DNA of 64,000 nt from Oceanospirillum sanctuarii. Its GTDB lineage: Bacteria > Pseudomonadota > Gammaproteobacteria > Pseudomonadales > Halomonadaceae. Below, in pieces: positions 19,285 to 28,868 of the stretch (position 1 is its first letter; every line of letters begins with the position of its first letter). The stretch lies in the NCBI RefSeq assembly GCF_002150805.1, contig NZ_MTBA01000004.1:558001-622000 (forward strand). Direction: 5' to 3'. The translations under genes were made by a program, and so were the position numbers. The notes under the pieces were generated by a model. That model saw only the letters and a program-made list of their open reading frames with translations, did no database searches and was not told where the DNA came from.

Positions 19285-21359
19285 GCCTGATCTCCTGCTT
19301 CAAAGTGGTAAACATTGACCCGGTTGAGCGCACAATCCGGCAGATAGATCCGTTGATTACGAACATGCATCAGATAAGGCATCCATAACTGCCCCTTTGA
19401 GCTGTCAGCCCCAAAAGCAGCAAAAGAAGACACACACTCATCATTTCGGTCAAAAACCTTCACCGCACGGTTAACCAGATCTGAAACAAACAGATGCCCC
19501 TGCTCAAACTCAACACTGGTTGGCAGCAGAAAATGATCATCATCCGTGCCATAACCCGGTTTTCCAAAGCGCCTGACTGGCTGCCCTTCAAGAGTAGTTA
19601 TCTGAATTCTGTGATTGAACTGATCTGCGATATAGCAAAGACCGTCCTCGGAAACCGCAATATCTGATGGCGTATGGAACTCATTATCGCCATCACCCTG
19701 AGTACCAAACGTATCCACCAGACCAGCAATACCCAGTCCATTCAGACGCCAACGTACAATGCGGTTATTGCCGGAGTCGGCAATGAAGATATCCCGACTG
19801 ACAGGGTCAATAGCCAGCCCCTGAGGCTTATTTAATTGCCAGGGGGCGCTACCCTGAGCACCAAAAGCGGTATAAGGAATCAGCTCACGGTAGAAGGGAT
19901 GGTATTGATAAATTGTGACAATTCCACTGAGATAGTTACTGACAACCAAAAGGGGAACATCGGGGGCCAGCTGCCCGGGTAAAGGGTTAAGCGGGGTAAG
20001 AGCTGCAATTCCCAATGATCCCGGCAACAAGGGCATACTCGCCGAGCGCAGACTATTGGGTTTCAGATTATCGGTAGATTGCAGCTGATAATTTCCAGCA
20101 TCCACCACCCAAAGACTTTCATCTTCATCCGCAACAGCAGATGGGATAAATAGAGATAGCCAGCTTCTTTGCCAACGCTGCATCCATTCCATCTGCCAGT
20201 TCAGCCCCATATTCAACCAGGTTGGAACGCCGGACATCTCAGTCAACTTCAGGAACTTTTCCTGCTGTTGCTCCAGCTGGTCCATCTGCTGCTGAGCCAA
20301 CCAATGCATCAGTGTTGGAGATTGCTCATTAGGGAGGTTCTCTTGCGCCGGACCAACATCGCCAGCTGCCGAGGTCGCAAAATGCAACTGACCATGACGA
20401 TCACGCTCATCACCGATCTGTGTCAAAACAACCGGGAAGACCTCACGCCCACGCTGCACTTGCTTTAGGTTCGCCTTATGCAGCTGAAGTGAAGCAAGAA
20501 TCGGCTCGGTCACCAGAAAGGTATTTTCCTGTGGAAATTCCGTCAGCTGAATCGGTGAAAAATAGCCAGCCAATGCTCCCTGAGAAACACCGTTCTGGCC
20601 GTAAACTGAGATAGCATTAGCCTTACCACCGGTTATCAATACCTTGCCCTGAATGATGGCCACATCACGGGCTAACTCAAGCCCGTCGATGTAGGGTTTT
20701 CCGGTGGCAGAAAAGGGAATGCCTTTGCCCTGCCAATCACAACGGACAACTGTATTAAAGCCGGTATTGGCAATATAGATACGCCCCTGACGATCAACGC
20801 TCAAGCCCTGAGGCCAGAGTAATTCCACAGGGTTCTTATAGCCTGTGATCTGATGGATATCGTAGAGGTAATCACCCTCATCGCTGAATACCACCAGCCG
20901 ACTGACACCATCGGGACCTTCATAAAACTCATCAGCAACACAGAGCTTGCCCTGATAGTAAACAATGCCATTCGGGCCTTTCAGATCAACATCTGGCGTA
21001 TCACCGAAAGTTGAGACGGGCGAAATATTGTCTTCATCGTAGGAGAGAATATGAACACGATAGTTACCGATATCGGTAACGTAGATCAGTTGTTTATCAG
21101 GGTGGGCTAACAACCGAAAGGGCATATTAAACTGGCCATCGCCATTACCGACGGTGCCAAAAGAGAGCAATACAGTATCCAGATCAGCATCAAGCACCAG
21201 CAATCGGTTATGTGCGGTATCAGCCAACCAGACACGTCCATAATGATCCACGCAGCTGCCAACAGGAGTGTTTAGAGAAAGGTTACCAGAAGCCGATACG
21301 GGTAAAGCAGGTAAAGAATGGTCCACGCTTCCCAAATGCGATTTGAACTGAATCCCCAC
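19281..21359 (-). CDS. Cytoplasmic NHL-repeat (beta-propeller) protein
   Basis: A 692-residue protein of NHL-type beta-propeller repeats with no signal peptide. The N-terminal half (about residues 25-290) carries repeats such as GRVWLADTAHNRLLVLD and RIYIANTGFNTVV; the C-terminal part (about 500-690) carries DIFIADSGNNRIVRW, LCYIADQFNHRIQI and HLFVSDLVNRAVKVFD. Between them is a Gln-rich helical segment near residue 350 (AQQQMDQLEQQQEKF) and a Trp-rich stretch. That suggests two propellers joined by a helical linker. NHL folds usually bind proteins or RNA; no catalytic site is evident. The GTG start at 21359 has AAGGAG six bases upstream. It is first in the unit with the 81-aa protein and a chemoreceptor. 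Confidence 0.85.
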   Translation of the reverse strand: MGIQFKSHLGSVDHSLPALPVSASGNLSLNTPVGSCVDHYGRVWLADTAHNRLLVLDADLDTVLLSFGTVGNGDGQFNMPFRLLAHPDKQLIYVTDIGNYRVHILSYDEDNISPVSTFGDTPDVDLKGPNGIVYYQGKLCVADEFYEGPDGVSRLVVFSDEGDYLYDIHQITGYKNPVELLWPQGLSVDRQGRIYIANTGFNTVVRCDWQGKGIPFSATGKPYIDGLELARDVAIIQGKVLITGGKANAISVYGQNGVSQGALAGYFSPIQLTEFPQENTFLVTEPILASLQLHKANLKQVQRGREVFPVVLTQIGDERDRHGQLHFATSAAGDVGPAQENLPNEQSPTLMHWLAQQQMDQLEQQQEKFLKLTEMSGVPTWLNMGLNWQMEWMQRWQRSWLSLFIPSAVADEDESLWVVDAGNYQLQSTDNLKPNSLRSASMPLLPGSLGIAALTPLNPLPGQLAPDVPLLVVSNYLSGIVTIYQYHPFYRELIPYTAFGAQGSAPWQLNKPQGLAIDPVSRDIFIADSGNNRIVRWRLNGLGIAGLVDTFGTQGDGDNEFHTPSDIAVSEDGLCYIADQFNHRIQITTLEGQPVRRFGKPGYGTDDDHFLLPTSVEFEQGHLFVSDLVNRAVKVFDRNDECVSSFAAFGADSSKGQLWMPYLMHVRNQRIYLPDCALNRVNVYHFEAGDQA

Positions 21360-21590
21360 TGGCCACTCCTTGTCCGGGACGTTTAATCATTTTAAGTTCT
21401 CACTGCTTTTGCAGTGCAACAGGTGTAAATGTAGTCCCCGAAAAGAGGTATGCCAACTGCTTTATCAATCTGATTAATATAAATGTGATTCAGTTACTAA
21501 AATCCCTGCAGGCCACGCCGTACGTGACTCTCAGCTAATATAAAAACCGAACTCATCATTATTTAAATGCTTATAACAAATGTTCCGGCA

Positions 21591-21624
21591 AAAAAAAACC
21601 ACCGCTTTCGCGGTGGTTTTTATG
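21591..21624. terminator. Terminator of rpsA
   Basis: AAAACCACCGC (21595-21605) pairs perfectly with GCGGTGGTTTT (21610-21620) around a TTTC loop. On the minus strand the stem is followed by a run of eight T, so it is a strong terminator for rpsA. Confidence 0.92.
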
Positions 21625-21646
21625 GATCTCAGCTAATCAGTAATGA

Positions 21647-23326
21647 TTAGTTGTTTTCCATCTGCTGCTTGATCAGATCACCAATGGTGGTAGGACCAGC
21701 AGTTTCAACTTCCTGGCTGCGAACTTTCTGCAGAGCTGCTTTTTCGTCAGCTGCGTCTTTCGCTTTAACAGACAGGTTGATTACGCGGTTCTTACGGTCG
21801 ATGCTAACGATCTTAGCTTCAACTTCATCACCTTCGTTCAGTACGTTGCGAGCATCTTCAACCTTATCACGGCTGATTTCAGAAGCTTTCAGAGTAGCAG
21901 TAACGTCAGTTGCCAGCTCGATAGTTGCTTCTTTAGCGTCTACAGCGATAACTTTACCAGTTACCAGAGCGCCTTTGTCGTTCTCAGCTACGTATTCCTG
22001 GAACGGATCGCTATCCAGCTGCTTGATACCCAGGGAGATACGCTCACGCTCTGGATCGATAGACAGGATGATAGTTTCGATCTCGTCGCCTTTCTTGTAC
22101 TTGCGAACAGCTTCTTCGCCAGCTTCGTTCCAAGAAATGTCGGACAGGTGAACCAGACCGTCGATGCCGCCATCCAGACCGATGAAGATACCGAAGTCAG
22201 TGATAGACTTGATAGAGCCAGTCACTTTGTCGTTCTTGTTGAACTTGCCAGAGAACTCTTCCCATGGGTTTGGAGTGCACTGCTTGATACCCAGAGAAAT
22301 ACGACGACGCTCTTCGTCGATGTCCAGTACCATAACTTCAACGTCATCACCCACGTTAACAACTTTAGATGGGTGGATGTTTTTGTTAGTCCAATCCATT
22401 TCAGAAACGTGAACCAGACCTTCAACACCTTCTTCCAGCTCAGCGAAGCAGCCGTAGTCAGTCAGGTTAGTAACGCGTGCAGTTACCTTGGTGTTTTCTG
22501 GGTAACGGGAGATGATGTTCACCCATGGATCTTCGCCCAGCTGTTTCAGACCCAGAGATACGCGGTTGCGCTCGCGGTCGAACTTCAGGACTTTAACGTT
22601 GATTTCGTCACCAACGTTTACGATTTCGCTAGGATGCTTGATGCGCTTCCAAGCCATATCAGTGATGTGCAGCAGGCCGTCAACACCGCCCAGATCTACG
22701 AATGCACCGTAGTCGGTCAGGTTCTTAACGATACCTTTAACTTCCTGGCCTTCTTGCAGGTTAGCCAGCAGCTGCTCGCGCTCTGCAGAGTTTTCAGCTT
22801 CCAGAACCGCGCGACGGGATACAACAACGTTGTTACGCTTAGGATCCAGTTTGATTACGCGGAAGTCCAGCTCTTTGCCTTCCAGGTGAGTGGTGTCACG
22901 TACAGGACGTACGTCAACCAGAGAACCAGGCAGGAACGCACGGATGTTGTGAACGTCTACAGTGAAGCCGCCCTTAACTTTACCGTTGATCACACCTTTA
23001 ACGATTTCGTTCTTCTCGAAGGCCGCTTCCAGACCTTTCCATGCTTCAGCACGTTTCGCTTTTTCACGAGACAGACGGGTTTCACCGAAACCATCTTCAA
23101 CGGCTTCCAGAGCTACCTGAACTTCGTCGCCTACAGACAGGGCAAACTCTTCACCTTCGTTAAAGAACTGAGAGCGTGGGATAACGCCTTCAGATTTCAG
23201 GCCAGCGTGTACAGTTACCCAGTCGCCATCGATGTCAACAACAGTTGCTGTAACAATGGAGCCTGGCTCCATGTTGACTTCCTGAAGGCTCTGTTCAAAC
23301 AGTTCAGCAAAGCTTAATTCGCTCAT
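21647..23326 (-). CDS. rpsA: 30S ribosomal protein S1
   Basis: Largest ribosomal protein; it recruits mRNA to the 30S subunit. The 559 residues contain six S1 (OB-fold) repeats, seen in the recurring [35 protein letters not shown] and [19 protein letters not shown] type segments. Length equals that of the E. coli and Pseudomonas proteins. It follows cmk, the conserved order, with a 224-base leader that may hold its own promoter and S1 autoregulatory signals. In relatives ihfB comes next; here a terminator and an unrelated operon follow. Confidence 0.98.
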   Translation of the reverse strand: MSELSFAELFEQSLQEVNMEPGSIVTATVVDIDGDWVTVHAGLKSEGVIPRSQFFNEGEEFALSVGDEVQVALEAVEDGFGETRLSREKAKRAEAWKGLEAAFEKNEIVKGVINGKVKGGFTVDVHNIRAFLPGSLVDVRPVRDTTHLEGKELDFRVIKLDPKRNNVVVSRRAVLEAENSAEREQLLANLQEGQEVKGIVKNLTDYGAFVDLGGVDGLLHITDMAWKRIKHPSEIVNVGDEINVKVLKFDRERNRVSLGLKQLGEDPWVNIISRYPENTKVTARVTNLTDYGCFAELEEGVEGLVHVSEMDWTNKNIHPSKVVNVGDDVEVMVLDIDEERRRISLGIKQCTPNPWEEFSGKFNKNDKVTGSIKSITDFGIFIGLDGGIDGLVHLSDISWNEAGEEAVRKYKKGDEIETIILSIDPERERISLGIKQLDSDPFQEYVAENDKGALVTGKVIAVDAKEATIELATDVTATLKASEISRDKVEDARNVLNEGDEVEAKIVSIDRKNRVINLSVKAKDAADEKAALQKVRSQEVETAGPTTIGDLIKQQMENN

Positions 23327-23550
23327 TATTTTTCCTACGTGATCTACAAGTTAAGGGCTTCACAATGCCACCTTTAAAAGGGTTTGGCTTGCGTCACCAC
23401 AGTCTCCGTATCACCAGCAAATACGGGCTTCATTTTATCCGTACCCAGAAGTGTTAACGCCGGTTCAGGTGAATATCCGTTTATCAGTTAAAGGACAGAT
23501 ATTCCCTATGACACTTTTCTGGGCACCCCCCGAAAATAGAAAACAGAAAA

Positions 23551-24237
23551 TCAGACCAAAGCGCGAGCTTTAGCCAGATCGATAATCTGTGCAACCACTT
23601 CCGGAATCGACATTTCAGTTGTATCGAGTGTAATAGCATCGTCAGCAGGCTTTAATGGCGCTACTGCACGGTTCATATCACGCTCGTCGCGAGTTTGTAT
23701 CTCGCTTAAAATGGCTTGGAATTTAGCATCAATGCCCTTTTCTTGCAACTGTTTTACCCTTCTGCGAGCGCGTTCGTCGGCGCTGGCGGTCAGGTAAATC
23801 TTCAGCGGAGCATCGGTAAAAACCACCGTTCCCATATCACGACCATCGCCAACCACACCCGGAGCCTGACGGAAGTCCCGCTGACGCTGCAGCAGAGCAT
23901 CACGCACAGGTGTCAGAGCCGCCACGATAGAGGCGTTGTTACCGGTTGTCTCGGTACGGATTTCTTTGGAAACTTCTTCGCCATCCAGCATCACACTGAC
24001 AGGCTCATTCTCTGCACCGGGCAGGAAAGCGATATCCAGATTACGGGCCACTTCAGCCAGCGCAGCTTCATCATCAAAAGCAACACCTTTACGTTCTGCC
24101 GCAAGCGCGGTCAGGCGATAAAGAGCGCCGCTATCCAGCAGATGCCAGCCGAGTTTACCGGCGATAATCTGACTGATGGTGCCTTTACCGGCACCGCCCG
24201 GTCCATCAAGAGTAATTACAGGTGCAGATGCACTCAT
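23551..24237 (-). CDS. cmk: Cytidylate kinase
   Basis: Phosphorylates CMP and dCMP using ATP. The 228 residues open with [18 protein letters not shown], the P-loop (most relatives have GPSGAGKGT), and include the CMP-binding [11 protein letters not shown] and the lid arginines in [11 protein letters not shown]. Length is normal for the bacterial enzyme. It lies 23 bases after the tyrA-aroA gene and upstream of rpsA, as is usual in gammaproteobacteria. Confidence 0.97.
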   Translation of the reverse strand: MSASAPVITLDGPGGAGKGTISQIIAGKLGWHLLDSGALYRLTALAAERKGVAFDDEAALAEVARNLDIAFLPGAENEPVSVMLDGEEVSKEIRTETTGNNASIVAALTPVRDALLQRQRDFRQAPGVVGDGRDMGTVVFTDAPLKIYLTASADERARRRVKQLQEKGIDAKFQAILSEIQTRDERDMNRAVAPLKPADDAITLDTTEMSIPEVVAQIIDLAKARALV

Positions 24238-24260
24238 TTTCTTTCCTCTGGCCTGACGAA

Positions 24261-26468
24261 TCAGGCTTCTTCAACACTAATATTCATACCTACGCCATTC
24301 GCGAGCTCAACAAAGCCTGGGAAGGAGGTCGCAACGTTGGCGCAGTCTTCGATAAAGATCTCGCCTTCAGCACGCAAAGAAGCAACGGCAAAAGACATAG
24401 CGATACGGTGATCATCATGGCTGTGGACACGGCCACCACCCAGCTTGCCGCCAACGATGTCGATACCGTCGTCATAAACGGTACACTCGATACCCAGTGC
24501 CAGCAGACCATCCGCCATCACCTGAATACGGTCACTCTCTTTTACACGCAGTTCTTCCGCACCGCGCAGACGGGTAACACCTTCAGCACAGGCCGCTGCA
24601 ACAAACAGCACAGGGAATTCATCGATCGCCAGCGGCACCTGATCCTGAGGAATATCGATACCCTTCAGATCCGCAGAACGCACACGAACATCCGCAACCG
24701 GCTCTCCACCCACTTCAGATTCATTCTCAAGTGTAATATCTGCGCCCATTTCACGCAGGATATTCAGAATACCTACACGGGTCGGGTTCATACCCACGTG
24801 CTCAATCAGAATCTCAGAACGATCTGCGATAGAGCCTGCCACCATAAAGAAGGCCGCCGAGGAGATATCCGAAGGCACATCGATATCGCTTGCCGTCAGC
24901 TTACCACCACCCTGCAGCGCCGCCGTTGCGCCCTCACGTACCACTTCGTAACCGAAACCGGTCAGCATGCGCTCGGTATGGTCACGGGTTGGTGCCGGTT
25001 CTGTGGTCTTGGTTTCACCGTCCGCATACAGACCTGCCAGCAGCACACAGGATTTCACCTGAGCACTGGCCATCGGCATCTGATAGTCGATACCTTTCAA
25101 CTGCTGACCACCACGGATCAGCATTGGCGGACGGCCACCTTCAGCGGTTTCCACAACCGCACCCATTTCACGCAACGGCTTAGCCACACGCTCCATAGGG
25201 CGCTTGGTCAGAGAAGCATCACCGGTCAGCTCAACATCAAACGCCTGACCCGCCAGCAAACCTGCCAGCAGACGCATAGATGTACCTGAGTTCCCCAGGT
25301 ACAGGGCTCCGGCAGGCTTTTTAAGACCATTCAGACCTACGCCATGAATAGTCACTTCACCCTGATGCGGGCCTTCAATAACCACGCCCATATCACGGAA
25401 CGCCTGTAGCGTTGCCAGACTGTCTTCCCCTTCAAGGAAGCCCTTAACATGGGTAACGCCTTCAGCCAGCGAACCCAGCATGATGGAGCGGTGAGAAATC
25501 GATTTATCACCCGGAACACGAATACGGCCACTCAGGGCGGTACCCGGAGCGGTACGGTAGTGGATTAGCTTGTTTTGCATAGGGATATACGCCGAATTGT
25601 CCAGAATTCTTGAAAAATGCTCACGGGCGGCTTTTGCCCGGGTAAAGATACCCAGCATAGCGTCACTATCCGACTCTTCAATGGCCGTTCTTAAGCGTGA
25701 CAAGCCTTGCTCAAACTCCGTAAGCGCTTGTAATACAGCGGGTTTGTTTGCGATGTAGATATCACGCCACATCACAGGGTCACTGGCAGCGATTCGGGTA
25801 AAATCGCGGAAACCGCCAGCGGCATAACGAAAAATTTCCAGGCTTTCATCCTGGGAAGCCAGAGTATCGACCAGAGAGAACGCCAGCATGTGCGGTAAGT
25901 GACTGGTTGCCGCCAGAACTTCATCATGGCGTTCGATATCCATGGTCAGTACTTCAGCACCGGCGGCCTGCCACATTTCGGTGATGGTCGTGACCGCCTG
26001 TGGATTATTTTCCGGTGCAGGCGTCAGAATCACCTTGTGCTTCTGATAGAGATCTACCAGAGCAGCACTGACGCCGCTTTTCTCAGAACCTGCAATCGGG
26101 TGACCGAGAACAAAGTTCTCCGGTAGCTGCCCCCAGATCTTAATCGCGGATTCCAGCACAGAGCCTTTACTACTGCCCACATCCGTTACCAGAGTGTCTC
26201 TTCGCAGCAGCGGCTTCAGCTGCGCCATCACAGATTCCATGGCGATAACCGGCACGGAAACCACGATCAGATCCGCATCAGCAATCCAGTCTTCAGCCTG
26301 AGTCGAACCTTGGTCGATCATGCCGATCTGTATGGCCAGATCGACCTCATCCTGATCCCGGTCACAACCGATGATGGTGCCACCAAGACCTGCTTTACGC
26401 AGGGCCAGCGCCAGAGAGCCGCCAATCAGACCAAGGCCGATAACGAGTGTTTTCTTAATGGATTTCAC
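24261..26468 (-). CDS. tyrA-aroA: Bifunctional prephenate dehydrogenase / EPSP synthase (TyrA-AroA fusion)
   Basis: Fusion of two aromatic amino acid enzymes, 735 residues. Residues 1 to about 290 are TyrA, the NAD-dependent prephenate dehydrogenase (Rossmann motif [15 protein letters not shown], substrate motif [10 protein letters not shown]). Residues from about 297 are AroA, 5-enolpyruvylshikimate-3-phosphate synthase ([37 protein letters not shown], and RVKESDRI). The same fusion is known in Pseudomonas and relatives. The start is a GTG at 26468, seven bases from the hisC stop. The two activities stand at different points of the pathway (step 6 of shikimate, and tyrosine branch). Confidence 0.96.
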   Translation of the reverse strand: MKSIKKTLVIGLGLIGGSLALALRKAGLGGTIIGCDRDQDEVDLAIQIGMIDQGSTQAEDWIADADLIVVSVPVIAMESVMAQLKPLLRRDTLVTDVGSSKGSVLESAIKIWGQLPENFVLGHPIAGSEKSGVSAALVDLYQKHKVILTPAPENNPQAVTTITEMWQAAGAEVLTMDIERHDEVLAATSHLPHMLAFSLVDTLASQDESLEIFRYAAGGFRDFTRIAASDPVMWRDIYIANKPAVLQALTEFEQGLSRLRTAIEESDSDAMLGIFTRAKAAREHFSRILDNSAYIPMQNKLIHYRTAPGTALSGRIRVPGDKSISHRSIMLGSLAEGVTHVKGFLEGEDSLATLQAFRDMGVVIEGPHQGEVTIHGVGLNGLKKPAGALYLGNSGTSMRLLAGLLAGQAFDVELTGDASLTKRPMERVAKPLREMGAVVETAEGGRPPMLIRGGQQLKGIDYQMPMASAQVKSCVLLAGLYADGETKTTEPAPTRDHTERMLTGFGYEVVREGATAALQGGGKLTASDIDVPSDISSAAFFMVAGSIADRSEILIEHVGMNPTRVGILNILREMGADITLENESEVGGEPVADVRVRSADLKGIDIPQDQVPLAIDEFPVLFVAAACAEGVTRLRGAEELRVKESDRIQVMADGLLALGIECTVYDDGIDIVGGKLGGGRVHSHDDHRIAMSFAVASLRAEGEIFIEDCANVATSFPGFVELANGVGMNISVEEA

Positions 26469-26474
26469 CCGGGG

Positions 26475-27605
26475 TCAGTCTCCCTGTTGGCTTGCAGCAC
26501 CAGAAGCCGACAGCACTTTTTCCAGTGCCTCGATAAATCGACGGTTCTCTTCCATGGTGCCGATAGAGATACGCAGATGGTTTGGCATCTGATACGGTGC
26601 AACAGGGCGAACAATCACGCCTTCCTGCAGCAGCGCCTGATCAACAGGACCTGCCGGCTGCCCAACATCTACGCTGATAAAGTTGCCAACAGACGGGATA
26701 AAATCCAGCCCCATACGTTTGAATTCCGCTTCCAGATACGCCATACCTTCAGCGTTTACCTGAACACTTTTAGTCAGATACTCATCATCATTCAGCGCAG
26801 CAATAGCCGCTTCCTGCGCGGGCATATTGGCGTTAAACGGCTGACGGATACGATTCAGAATATCCGCAACCTGCGGATGGCTGACGCTGTAACCGATGCG
26901 CAGGCCAGCAAGACCATAAGCCTTGGAGAAAGTACGGGTTACCACCAGATTCGGATAATCTTTCAGCAGGCTGATGCCATCCGGGAAATCCGGCTGATCC
27001 ACATATTCGGTATAGGCTTCATCCAGCACAACGATAATGCGCTCCGGTACTTTGTCCAGAAACGCGCGAACCGCTTTTTCACTCAGCCAGGTACCGGTTG
27101 GATTGTTCGGGTTGGCGACAAAAATAACACGGGTCTTATCGGTGATCGCCGCCGCCATCGCGTCCAGATCATGCCCCCAGTTCACAGCAGGCACCGCAAT
27201 ATGCTGGGCACCAATGGCTTGGGTCACAATCGGATAAACAGCGAAGGCGTGTTGAGAATACATAGAGGCGCTATGCGCGGTCAGATAAGCACGGGCGATC
27301 AGCTCCAGTACATCATTGGAACCGTTACCCAGAGTGATCTGATCGATCTCGACACCCAGCTTATCAGCAATCGCCTGCTTCAGACGGAAAGCATTACCGT
27401 CGGGATATCGCGTCAGCTCCGGCATTATTTCACGGATCGCATCCAGCGCTTTCGGGCTTGGACCCAAGGGGTTTTCGTTACTGGCCAGCTTAACGATGTT
27501 GCTGATACCCAGTTCACGCTCCAGCTCTTCTACCGGCTTACCCGGCTGATACGGCTGCAGACCCTGAACGCCTTTATTTGCTAATTCAATGTAATCACAC
27601 GCCAT
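26475..27605 (-). CDS. hisC: Histidinol-phosphate aminotransferase (HisC family)
   Basis: PLP-dependent class II aminotransferase of 376 residues. The Schiff-base lysine is in TFSKAYGLAGLRIGY, with NPNNPTGTW and the phosphate-binding SNENPLGPSP at the N-terminus. In this context, between pheA and tyrA-aroA as in Pseudomonas, it probably transaminates both histidinol phosphate and aromatic keto acids (phenylpyruvate, 4-hydroxyphenylpyruvate); that dual use is known for such HisC paralogues but is inference here. It follows a hairpin in the pheA-hisC spacer and may have a separate promoter. Confidence 0.93.
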   Translation of the reverse strand: MACDYIELANKGVQGLQPYQPGKPVEELERELGISNIVKLASNENPLGPSPKALDAIREIMPELTRYPDGNAFRLKQAIADKLGVEIDQITLGNGSNDVLELIARAYLTAHSASMYSQHAFAVYPIVTQAIGAQHIAVPAVNWGHDLDAMAAAITDKTRVIFVANPNNPTGTWLSEKAVRAFLDKVPERIIVVLDEAYTEYVDQPDFPDGISLLKDYPNLVVTRTFSKAYGLAGLRIGYSVSHPQVADILNRIRQPFNANMPAQEAAIAALNDDEYLTKSVQVNAEGMAYLEAEFKRMGLDFIPSVGNFISVDVGQPAGPVDQALLQEGVIVRPVAPYQMPNHLRISIGTMEENRRFIEALEKVLSASGAASQQGD

Positions 27606-27685
27606 AGTTATTCCGCCTTAGCTGCTTGCTTGTTCTTGTTTGTTCTTGCCTGTTTTTAGCCCGTCACAATATGTACCGGAACAGG

Positions 27686-27714
27686 ACAATAAAACGGGAG
27701 GCCTAGCCTCCCGT
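27686..27714 (-). terminator. Hairpin between pheA and hisC
   Basis: ACGGGAGG (27694-27701) pairs perfectly with CCTCCCGT (27707-27714) around a five-base loop. On the minus strand it is followed by TTTTATTG. It may partly terminate transcripts from pheA, dividing the aromatic gene cluster into two units. Confidence 0.6.
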
Positions 27715-27755
27715 CCGGTTCTTTATTCGTGTTATACGATAACCTCAGGGAGTAC

Positions 27756-28862
27756 TCAGAGCACGCCCTTTGGATAAGAACCCAGAATTTTGATATCGGA
27801 AACGCGCTGGCCAATTTCCGCCAGAGCCACCTTAACCTTCTCACTTTCTGCGTGATCCGCAAAATCGATAAAGAAGACGTAGTTCCACGCACCCACTTTA
27901 GATGGACGGGTTTCTACGCGGGTCAGGTCGATACCGTGACGGTGGAATGGCTCCAGCAGGTCATGCAAAGCACCCGGCTGGTTACGGGTTGCCACCATCA
28001 GAGAGGTTTTGTCTTCACCACTGGCCGGCACTTCCTGATTACCGATAATCAGGAAACGGGTGGAGTTATCCGGCTGATCTTCAATCTTCTCAGCCAGTTT
28101 TTCCAGACCGTACAGCTGAGCGGCCATATCACCGGCAATCGCCGCGGAGTGCCACTCGCTCTTCACCAGACGCGCTGCTTCTGCGTTGCTGCTTACGGCA
28201 ATACGCTCAGCGTTCGGGTAGTGCTGATCCAGCCACTTACGGCACTGTGCCAGAGAAGAGGCGTGGGAGTAGATACGGGAGATCTTGTCTTTACGGGTGT
28301 TCTCACCCACCAGCAGGTACTGGTGAATACGCAGCACCACTTCACCGGAGATCTTCAGGGAAGAATCGATAAAGCTGTCCAGCGTGTGACTGATCACACC
28401 TTCGGTGGAGTTCTCAACAGGAACCACACCGTAAGCTACTGCGCCCGCTTCCACTTCACGGAATACATCGTCGATTGCTGCCATTGGCAGGCTAACCGCC
28501 GAGTGACCAAAGTGCTTCAGCGCTGCTTCCTGAGTGAAGGTACCTTCAGGGCCAAGGAAGGCCACTTTAACCGGCTCTTCAAGGGCCAGACAGGCGGACA
28601 TAATTTCGCGGAACAGACGCGCCATCTCTTCATCAGACAGCGGGCCTTCGTTACGCTCCATCACACGACGCAGCACCTGAGCTTCACGCTCCGGGCGGTA
28701 GAACTGAATATCACCGGAACCGGAAGCCTGCTTAACCTCTGCAACCTGCTGTGCACAACGGGCACGCTGGTTGATCAGCTGCTGAATCTGCTGGTCAATA
28801 TTGTCGATCTGGTCACGCAGCAGGCCAAGCTGCTCCGCTTCCGTTAGATTTACTTCTGACAT
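27756..28862 (-). CDS. pheA: Bifunctional chorismate mutase / prephenate dehydratase (P-protein)
   Basis: Turns chorismate into prephenate and then phenylpyruvate for phenylalanine synthesis. The 368 residues comprise an N-terminal AroQ chorismate mutase (about 8-95, LRDQIDNIDQQIQQLINQR), the dehydratase domain (about 95-275, with AFLGPEGTFTQEAA, PVENSTEG and the catalytic TRFLIIG) and a C-terminal ACT domain (about 285-368, PGALHDLLEPF and ETRPSK) that normally confers feedback inhibition by phenylalanine. It starts 6 bases after serC. Confidence 0.97.
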   Translation of the reverse strand: MSEVNLTEAEQLGLLRDQIDNIDQQIQQLINQRARCAQQVAEVKQASGSGDIQFYRPEREAQVLRRVMERNEGPLSDEEMARLFREIMSACLALEEPVKVAFLGPEGTFTQEAALKHFGHSAVSLPMAAIDDVFREVEAGAVAYGVVPVENSTEGVISHTLDSFIDSSLKISGEVVLRIHQYLLVGENTRKDKISRIYSHASSLAQCRKWLDQHYPNAERIAVSSNAEAARLVKSEWHSAAIAGDMAAQLYGLEKLAEKIEDQPDNSTRFLIIGNQEVPASGEDKTSLMVATRNQPGALHDLLEPFHRHGIDLTRVETRPSKVGAWNYVFFIDFADHAESEKVKVALAEIGQRVSDIKILGSYPKGVL

Positions 28863-28868
28863 GGCAAC

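Noticed and set aside
22148-23317. Open frame of 389 codons on the plus strand opposite rpsA
   Set aside because: Antisense shadow of a highly biased gene; composition is unlike a folded protein.
23327-23550. Regulatory RNA structure in the rpsA leader (GAATATC/GATATTC and CCGTAT/ATACGG pairs)
   Set aside because: The stems are only 6-7 bases with long loops; not enough to claim an autoregulatory element from sequence alone.
26310-28847. Two long plus-strand open frames opposite hisC/tyrA and pheA
   Set aside because: Both lie wholly opposite confident genes and lack motifs; such frames recur throughout the window on the opposite strand of GC-biased codons.
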